From the NCBI GenBank assembly GCA_003988855.1, contig QYAI01000198.1, forward strand, positions 1-64,000: a stretch of DNA of 64,000 nucleotides, written 5' to 3'. Source of the stretch: Arachnopeziza araneosa. Taxonomy: Eukaryota > Ascomycota > Leotiomycetes > Helotiales > Arachnopezizaceae. This document shows positions 57,958-64,000 of this stretch, piece by piece (position 1 is the stretch's first letter; each line of letters opens with the position of its first letter). The notes beneath the pieces were generated by a model. The model had not been told where the DNA came from. It did not search any database and saw only the letters and a list, made by a program, of their open reading frames with translations. The position numbers and the translations under genes were made by a program.

Positions 57958-58838
57958 GGATCGGTTTGGTTGGTTTAGTTGTGGGGGAGGAGGTACGGGA
58001 TGGAGAGATGTGAGATGGGAAATGCGAAATGCGAAATGCGAAATGAAAGACGGTGGTAGTGGTGCAGGTGGAGTTACATGGTTGAGATACAGTTCTTGGA
58101 GGAGAAAATTGGTGAGCGAGTTGGAGTTTGAGGTTGAGAAATCGGTTAGCTGATGCCTGATGAATACGCGTATAGATCTGGAGTTTACGCCAGGGGGTTC
58201 GCCAATTCTCGACTTATTGGGAGACGCGAAGAACGAAACATTAGAAATACCTTATATTTGATAAACAGGTTATTGTAATCATCGACCTCCCGGAATGCAG
58301 TTCACGAAAGAAAAAGCTATTTCCTTCTCTTTTTCACTTCTTATTTTCATCCTCTCGCAGCTTGTTCCAGATAAGATGGTGTCATTCAGAGTACGCGGCC
58401 CGAGCCGGTGACATGGCGGATCTGAGTAGTATTGTTATTCATATAGTATACAAAATGCAAGATTCAGGGGTTTTAGTCGCAGAATGCTGTGATCTTCATC
58501 ACTGCTGATGCAGCAATATTCCTCCTGCTATATTTGGTCAGAGAGTTGCAATATCTCGTCATTCATCCTACCGAGGTATCTTCGTCGGCAAGGCTTTTTT
58601 CCTGGCTCAACTCCCGCTCAGCCTCCTTCTCATTTTAGAGCAAGTAGTTCGCCAAGTTCCGTCATTGTTTCTTAGCTTCTACGGGATGCTCATATATGTG
58701 GGTCCAATTCTAGCATCTATTGCACTGCCACGATCAGGCTGAAACGAAGGCTGGGTCTAGAAATCCCCCAAGTTTCTTGATCCCATCGATTTGTGCTCAC
58801 CATATAATTATTACGTGCTTTTAACCTTTCACCTCACA
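57958..58838. other. Divergent intergenic region
   Basis: Promoter region between the small minus-strand gene and the membrane HET gene; it contains a heptanucleotide microsatellite near its left end. No gene recognised. Confidence 0.45.
58019..58045. repeat. Heptanucleotide microsatellite
   Basis: Three complete and one partial copy of GAAATGC, in the upstream region of the small minus-strand gene. Confidence 0.85.
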
Positions 58839-61547
58839 ATGTGGTTATATTTACTATCTGGCACAGGCTTCGCCTTCTATCTTTACCTTCGACGCCGCTC
58901 CAACCTTAAAGTTGGCGATATTCACTTCATTCTCTCCCTCCCTTGGTACTCCATTGCCAGCGGCCTTCTTCTCATCCGCTACTATCAAGGCTTACTATAT
59001 AGAATATCTTACATACTCCTACTATTCTACTGGCTCGTCTGGGTGGGTAGTCCCAGCTACGGGAAGCACATGGTATACGGTGAAATTCTCAGAGAATTGT
59101 TACGATCACGTCATGCCGACTCTGGGGAGACAGATGACCAGGGAACCCATTGGACGCTTAATATTGCAGAGGTCTTTTTGAATCTAGTGTTGGGTGTTAT
59201 TCTGAGTTACTTTCCCAGCTGGTTTTGGACCAAGAGCATTTTCGTTGCGATGTTAAGCTTAGCCATTCATAGAAACCCGATTTTTCAGCTCTTTCTCCAG
59301 AAGCAGATTACGCGGATCACGAGGTTAAACAGAGCCATATTCAAGTGGAGAGATTACGGTATTGAGTGCTTCTGGCTGGTGGTCACTCAACACCTGGACC
59401 ACAGAGCGACGAGGTTTCTCATGTATACCTGTTGGTGGACATGCCATCAAGTTTACGAATTTCTTACTCCAGACGCTGTGGCCCAGTACATAAACAGTCT
59501 AATGGTTTTTAATATCATATACGCGATAATATACGGTTACTCGGCGGTGCCAGCACATTTCTGGCGTCTAATTAATTGGATGCTGTTCTACTATCTGTGG
59601 CTGCGGGAATTCGCTAAATTCAGTAATCCGAATCCACCAGTACATAAGTACGCAAAACTCAAGAAGCTGGATCATATTCGGCTTGTGCTTCTTCATCCAC
59701 GCTTTGGATTTCGGCCAATTTCTTGTAGCATGATCGAAGGACCCAATATGCGACTCCTCTTCTACGAAGCCATTTCGTACACATGGGGCGATCCAGAGCG
59801 AACCGAGGAAATTCTAATTAATGGCTGTAAGATGAAAGTCACCAAAAGTGCCTTTGAGCTCCTAGCTTCATATAGCTCACAACTGCTCCCACAGCTGCTA
59901 TGGATAGACGCCATATGTATCGACCAGGACAACAGTGAAGAGAAGAGCCAACAAGTGCCATTGATGGACAAAATATACTCCAACGCTCTCCTCACCACTG
60001 TTTTCTTAGGCCAATCTCCCCTACCGAGAGTACAAAATAGAGTAAGTAGAGATGTGTTACCATATCAATTCGACAGCATCCGTCCACAAGACGCCCAGAC
60101 TCGCGAGCATTTTGAGACTACCCGCCTCACATTCGATCTCTTCAACGAATTTCACATCCTTAAAGATCCAATTCAGCGTAGAGGCAAAGAAATTTACAAA
60201 ATCTATGAATCTTTCTCAAACAACACACCAAGATCCCGTCAATGGTCCGCCCTTGTCACTTTACTCCAGCATCCATGGTTTGCCCGAGTCTGGGTTGTGC
60301 AAGAAGTTGTCCTCTCCCCCACAGTCAGAGTCCGCTATGGCGATGAGATAATGGACTGGGAGGTTTTGGCCAGTGCGCTCAAGATGATTCACAACATGAG
60401 GCAATTTCGGTTATGGTTGGATTGGTCGCATGGCGTGCAAATTCGGCATACTGAGCACTCGAGTTTGTATAATATTATTCGGATGCATGATTTGCGGAAG
60501 AACTTGTGGCCGACAGAGAAGTATGGATACAGAGTAAATATTAATCTCACGCAGGTGCTGGCGCAGAGCTTCTACTTTAAGGCGACGAACCCAAGGGATC
60601 AAGTGTATGGGGTGATGGCATTATGCAATGGTACGAACTTGCTGAAGGTGGATTATCAGGCCCCAGTGGAGACCGTATATCTGGCTGCTGCGACTGAGCT
60701 TGTTCGAAAACAATCCTTCGGGCTCCTTTTCGGTGCTGCAGGAATAGGTAACCGTTCAGAATCCGGACCCATTGCGTCAAAATTGCCATCCTGGGTACCA
60801 GATTGGACAGACGCACCAAAGTACAATCAACTTTCTCAACTGGTTAAATATGAGTCTGCCGATGGCTTCAGAGTATTACGAAAAGAAACTCACCAACTAG
60901 AATCTGCCGTTACTATTATTGGTGACAAGATACTAAGAATGTCGACAACGTTTCTGGGCACCATCTCAGATATTGGCCCAGCGCTCTTCAATTCGGTAAG
61001 TAGCGAGCAAGGCGAAAGCGTGATTGACGAAATGTGCCGCCTCTGGAAAAATTATGATAGCTGTCGAAACTTTATCGGTCGCTCCTCTCCCACTCATGAT
61101 TTCTATGCTCATGGGACACCAAACCAATCGCGCCTCGACGCTTTTCATCGCTCCATAGTACTCGATCAGAAAGTTGACCTTACCGAATGGTTACGTCTTC
61201 TTGAAAATTTTCGCTACAAGCCAGATACTAGCTCTACTATCCATCGTGAAGAAATTTTCTCAATTTTGCAATCGATGGACATTGAAACCATGAAAGTAGA
61301 GTCGTATTGTGGTGGACGACGGTTGTTTGTGAGTAGCGAGGGATGGATCGGGTTATGTCCTCCGGGTACACAAGATGGAGATGAGATTTGGGTTGTGAAG
61401 GGAATGATTGTTCCTATCGTACTGAGAAGGGTGGATAGCAGTATAGATGTCCAATACAAGTTGGTTGGAGAATGTTATTGTCAAGGGCTGAGGACTGATA
61501 AGCTGCTGCTAACGGTGGGCACTAGGGAGACTGTTAAGGTTATTTAG
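58839..61547 (+). CDS. Membrane-anchored HET-domain protein
   Basis: A 902-residue intronless gene from ATG 58839. The first 280 residues hold about six hydrophobic segments, for example MWLYLLSGTGFAFYLYL, ISYILLLFYWLVWVG, VFLNLVLGVILSYF and LMVFNIIYAIIYGY, so the protein is membrane-embedded. The HET domain follows at about 305-490: YEAISYTWGD, LLWIDAICIDQDN and WFARVWVVQEVVLS. The C-terminal part has the usual LPSWVPDWTD block and a terminal VGECYCQG region. HET domains drive heterokaryon incompatibility and cell death. A multi-pass N-terminal anchor is less common than soluble forms. It could place recognition at the plasma membrane or an internal membrane. The frame extends upstream of the first Met without an ATG. 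Confidence 0.92.
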   Translation: MWLYLLSGTGFAFYLYLRRRSNLKVGDIHFILSLPWYSIASGLLLIRYYQGLLYRISYILLLFYWLVWVGSPSYGKHMVYGEILRELLRSRHADSGETDDQGTHWTLNIAEVFLNLVLGVILSYFPSWFWTKSIFVAMLSLAIHRNPIFQLFLQKQITRITRLNRAIFKWRDYGIECFWLVVTQHLDHRATRFLMYTCWWTCHQVYEFLTPDAVAQYINSLMVFNIIYAIIYGYSAVPAHFWRLINWMLFYYLWLREFAKFSNPNPPVHKYAKLKKLDHIRLVLLHPRFGFRPISCSMIEGPNMRLLFYEAISYTWGDPERTEEILINGCKMKVTKSAFELLASYSSQLLPQLLWIDAICIDQDNSEEKSQQVPLMDKIYSNALLTTVFLGQSPLPRVQNRVSRDVLPYQFDSIRPQDAQTREHFETTRLTFDLFNEFHILKDPIQRRGKEIYKIYESFSNNTPRSRQWSALVTLLQHPWFARVWVVQEVVLSPTVRVRYGDEIMDWEVLASALKMIHNMRQFRLWLDWSHGVQIRHTEHSSLYNIIRMHDLRKNLWPTEKYGYRVNINLTQVLAQSFYFKATNPRDQVYGVMALCNGTNLLKVDYQAPVETVYLAAATELVRKQSFGLLFGAAGIGNRSESGPIASKLPSWVPDWTDAPKYNQLSQLVKYESADGFRVLRKETHQLESAVTIIGDKILRMSTTFLGTISDIGPALFNSVSSEQGESVIDEMCRLWKNYDSCRNFIGRSSPTHDFYAHGTPNQSRLDAFHRSIVLDQKVDLTEWLRLLENFRYKPDTSSTIHREEIFSILQSMDIETMKVESYCGGRRLFVSSEGWIGLCPPGTQDGDEIWVVKGMIVPIVLRRVDSSIDVQYKLVGECYCQGLRTDKLLLTVGTRETVKVI

Positions 61548-61560
61548 ACTTAAAAATATA

Positions 61561-61749
61561 TTAGAAGTATATAAGCATGAAAGCCAGGGCCTTCTCACCG
61601 GATACCCAAAGCCTGACAGCCAGGCCAGTGACCAAGACAGAGATACCGGCTTCTGCACGGCCATCTGGGAAGTTCCAAATTATCAAATATCCAGTTAAGA
61701 AGCTGGGAAATTGAGCAAGTAGATGGATCAAAGTGTCATCGTCCGCCAT
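61561..61749 (-). CDS. Tiny hypothetical protein, doubtful
   Basis: A 62-residue frame from ATG 61749 with a hydrophobic middle (LLAQFPSFLTGYLIIW, GISVLVTGLAVRLWV). It overlaps the 3' flank of the HET gene. No homologue known to me; it may be chance. Confidence 0.25.
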   Translation of the reverse strand: MADDDTLIHLLAQFPSFLTGYLIIWNFPDGRAEAGISVLVTGLAVRLWVSGEKALAFMLIYF

Positions 61750-62447
61750 TCCGATTGCGGAGATAGATGTTTAGCAAATACTTACTACGTTACTAGGCCT
61801 TATAAATTACGCACATATTGCAGATGGGGCACCAAGAGATGATAAACAAAGCTCCCACATCTACGCTAAAGTTAATCGAAAAGCATTTCGTATGCAACGT
61901 TTCTTTCTACCCCTTTTACATCGCTCAACAACCAATGACATTGCTGTAAGTGCTAGCCGTCGGCTCCCACAAGCCGAAACGTGGAGGAATCCCGAGCTTT
62001 AGAGTTATTGGTAGCGCCGGAGGATTTTGATGCCGGCTTGACAATTGGCAAAATCTGTATAGGCTCAAGTCAAAGTGTTAATCTAATTCACAGCGCAGTC
62101 CAAGCTGCAATTCACCGAAAGGGGCAAGATTTGCGGCGGCAGTTAATCATTCTCGGCGCATCAACCTTGTTAGATCCAATCATATGCGTTTATTGTTTAC
62201 ATAGGTAGACCACGAGAAAATGGCTTTGTAAACAACATCAATATAAACATACATATATTTGATATATGATATACGTACAACTTCTCGCTAGACTTGCGGC
62301 CGGCGGCTACAATAAATAAACGGTCCCCAGGATTGCCAAAGTACTTTTTTCTTGGTACTTTTAAGAAGGGTATACCTACCTAGGTATTGTAATCTCTATC
62401 TCAAACTGTAATAATTTTATCAATCGTTGCTATTCCTAACTTTCAAA
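61750..62447. other. Intergenic region
   Basis: Upstream region of the DUF1996 gene. A plus-strand open frame at 61981-62208 lacks an ATG near its start and any motif. No feature otherwise. Confidence 0.4.
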
Positions 62448-63881
62448 ATGCTGCTAAAATCGTTGGTGTCGATGGGGCTGCTTGCCTCAAGTACACAGGC
62501 AATGCATACGCTTCGTTTTTCTTGCTCACAACTCGTTACAGAAAGACTTGACCCGTGAGTAAGCTGAAGACTCTAGATTTTCGACAATATTCTAAATATT
62601 GGGAAATAGTTTGGTCAACCCAGGAGTGAATCCATCTCCTCATATGCATCAGGTATATCTCCAATCCCAAAGAAGCATTGCAATATATAATTAATAATTA
62701 TAATACAGGTTGTGGGAGGGGTGAGCAATGCTTTCAATTTAGAGACCTCCCCATCTAACAAAGCTAGAATGCATTCAATACCTCAATGAATCCATCGATT
62801 GATATTTCCAATGAAGCAACTTGCACTACGTGCACATTTTCCGAGGATTTCTCAAACTACTGGACGGCTGTTCTCTACTTTCAGGCTCGCAATGGGACAT
62901 TCAAGCGTGTCCCTCAACTCGCCAACCAAAACCTCGAGAATGCCACTGCTGGTATGACAGTTTATTACAATACACCAGATAACGCAAGCACACCAATCAC
63001 TGCATTCAAACCAGTGAGCTTCTTCTCCTATGCACAAGTGAGAGATATTGATATAAACTCAGGGATTTCGTATGCTTGCTGGAACCGCCGACCAGCGCAC
63101 GAACGACTCATCCTTTGTGAATTTGTTTCGTTGCTATGATGGATTTTACCCAAATATGACATACTATCCCAACCCAATGGGAGTCGCGGATACCGATACC
63201 ACGAGTATGCCAACAAAGCATTGCGCAGGAGGAATCCGTGTGAATACATTTTTCCCAACGTAAGTCTCACCATGCCCATTAAATATCCTAGGAAATCACT
63301 GAGACATAATATAGTTGTTGGGATGGTGTCAATCTCGACAGCGTTGACCATAAGAGTCACGTAGCATATCCGAATGGAAATGATTGCCTGTCCACTCACC
63401 CTGTTCAACTCCCTCAAATCTTCATCGAGACGATATGGAATACAGGTGTCTTCGAGAAATCCCTCTGGCCCGAAGATGGCAGCCAGCCTTTCGTATGGAG
63501 TCAGGGTGATCCGTAAGTCTCATTTCCCTATCGTGTTTCTGAGGAGGACTTTTCTGATTGGAATTTTACAGAACCGGATTTGGCCACCATGCGGACTACG
63601 TCTTTGGCTGGAAGGGTGACGCGTTGCAAAAAGCCATGGACGCTAGATGCGATGTCTATGATGCTAGTCCAGCTTCAATCGTGTTCCCGGCATCGCATTG
63701 TCCTCAGCTCAAGTCACAAAGCACTGATGTTGGAAACAAGTGCCTCCAGGGTCAAATTGCCAAAGAAGATATCGACGCTTGTAAGTTGCCAGAATCAAAC
63801 TATGCTCAAGAACCAGAAGTGACTAATATAACTATAGGGCTCCCGACCCTTCCAGGAGCTATGCCAATCACGTACTCTTAA
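62448..63881 (+). CDS. Secreted DUF1996 protein
   Basis: Eight exons: 62448-62554, 62610-62652, 62709-62720, 62768-63013, 63063-63259, 63315-63512, 63572-63780 and 63838-63881; 351 residues. The third exon has only 12 nt (VVGG), needed to give HMHQVVGGNAFN. A signal peptide (MLLKSLVSMGLLASSTQA) leads into DUF1996 (PF09362): RLDPLVNPG, CTTCTFSEDFSNYWTAVLYF, KPGFRMLAG and CWDGVNLDSVDHKSHVAYP. Near the end is GFGHHADYVFGWKGDALQKA. The family is secreted by fungi, often with WSC domains elsewhere, and is of unknown activity. Cys residues and several N-x-T/S sites fit an extracellular glycoprotein. Confidence 0.93.
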
Positions 63882-64000
63882 GCACACCTGAGCATTTTCC
63901 AAGGTTGGTAAATAGTGAGGAAGTCACGTGCTCACCTGGTAATATACCACAAAGATCCAAAGAAATGGATGTTGGACATAATGCTCTCCTCTAAATGATA
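63882..64000. other. 3' flank, end of window
   Basis: Non-coding 3' flank of the DUF1996 gene. Confidence 0.4.

Noticed and set aside
1..64000. Frequent CACGTG (often TCACGTGA) words in intergenic DNA
   Set aside because: I counted about 18 by eye; random expectation for a hexamer in 64 kb is about 16, so there is no clear enrichment, though many fall in promoters.

Overview
This window is nuclear DNA of a filamentous ascomycete (Pezizomycotina; the gene families would suit a leotiomycete, but that rank is inference). The evidence is many short GT-AG introns of about 45-120 bases, usually with CTNAY-type branch sites, and fungal-only families: HET-domain proteins, a CFEM/PTH11-type receptor, a Zn2Cys6 regulator, a DUF1996 protein, a Sulfotransfer_4-type protein and a STAND NTPase. 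Genes lie on both strands with no operons. I saw no rRNA, convincing tRNA or CRISPR array. Exon models were built by hand. For nearly all spliced genes the summed coding length is a multiple of three and the joined protein restores family motifs.

Layout. 1-1.5 kb: left flank with hAT-like transposon ends. 1.5-12.8 kb: a hypothetical protein, an alpha/beta hydrolase, a Pmp3-type membrane protein, a soluble HET protein, a zinc-finger protein and a LURP-one-related protein. 13-17.6 kb: transposon-rich stretch with small doubtful genes, an LTR-like segment, a TA-flanked miniature element, a decayed gene and a pogo/Fot1 transposase relic. 17.8-22.2 kb: Memo-like protein, sulfotransferase-like protein, a perfect 50-bp palindrome and the PTH11-type receptor. 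23.8 kb: small PY-motif membrane protein.

25.1-34.1 kb is the most interesting part. A 442-residue protein of a family usually mislabelled 'geranylgeranyl pyrophosphate synthetase' is transcribed divergently from a 2286-residue protein. The large protein joins an NFX1/ZNFX1-type SF1 helicase to three AAA (CbxX/CfxQ-type) ATPase domains. The small partner shows residues that could be a DXO/Rai1-like PD-(D/E)XK nuclease site. Together they look like a candidate RNA-processing or defence pair. The 410-bp region between them holds an imperfect direct repeat.

34.1-36 kb: a candidate solo LTR and a secreted SMP-30-like gene broken by a frameshift and by a 142-bp insertion with a 9-bp target duplication. 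36.5-43 kb: a likely metabolic cluster (alpha/beta hydrolase, Dal5-like transporter, divergent Zn2Cys6 activator) whose promoters share unusual CGG-containing motifs. 43.4-51.2 kb: an F-box-like protein and a 2123-residue STAND NTPase. 51.2-54.7 kb: gene-poor, with a second TA-flanked miniature element and decayed coding sequence. 54.7-63.9 kb: a second zinc-finger protein of the same family as the first, a small disordered protein, a membrane-anchored HET protein and a secreted DUF1996 protein.

Four genes (two HET, one STAND, one ZNFX1-like) belong to families tied to non-self recognition or nucleic-acid defence. They are mixed with decayed transposons, as in fungal accessory regions.
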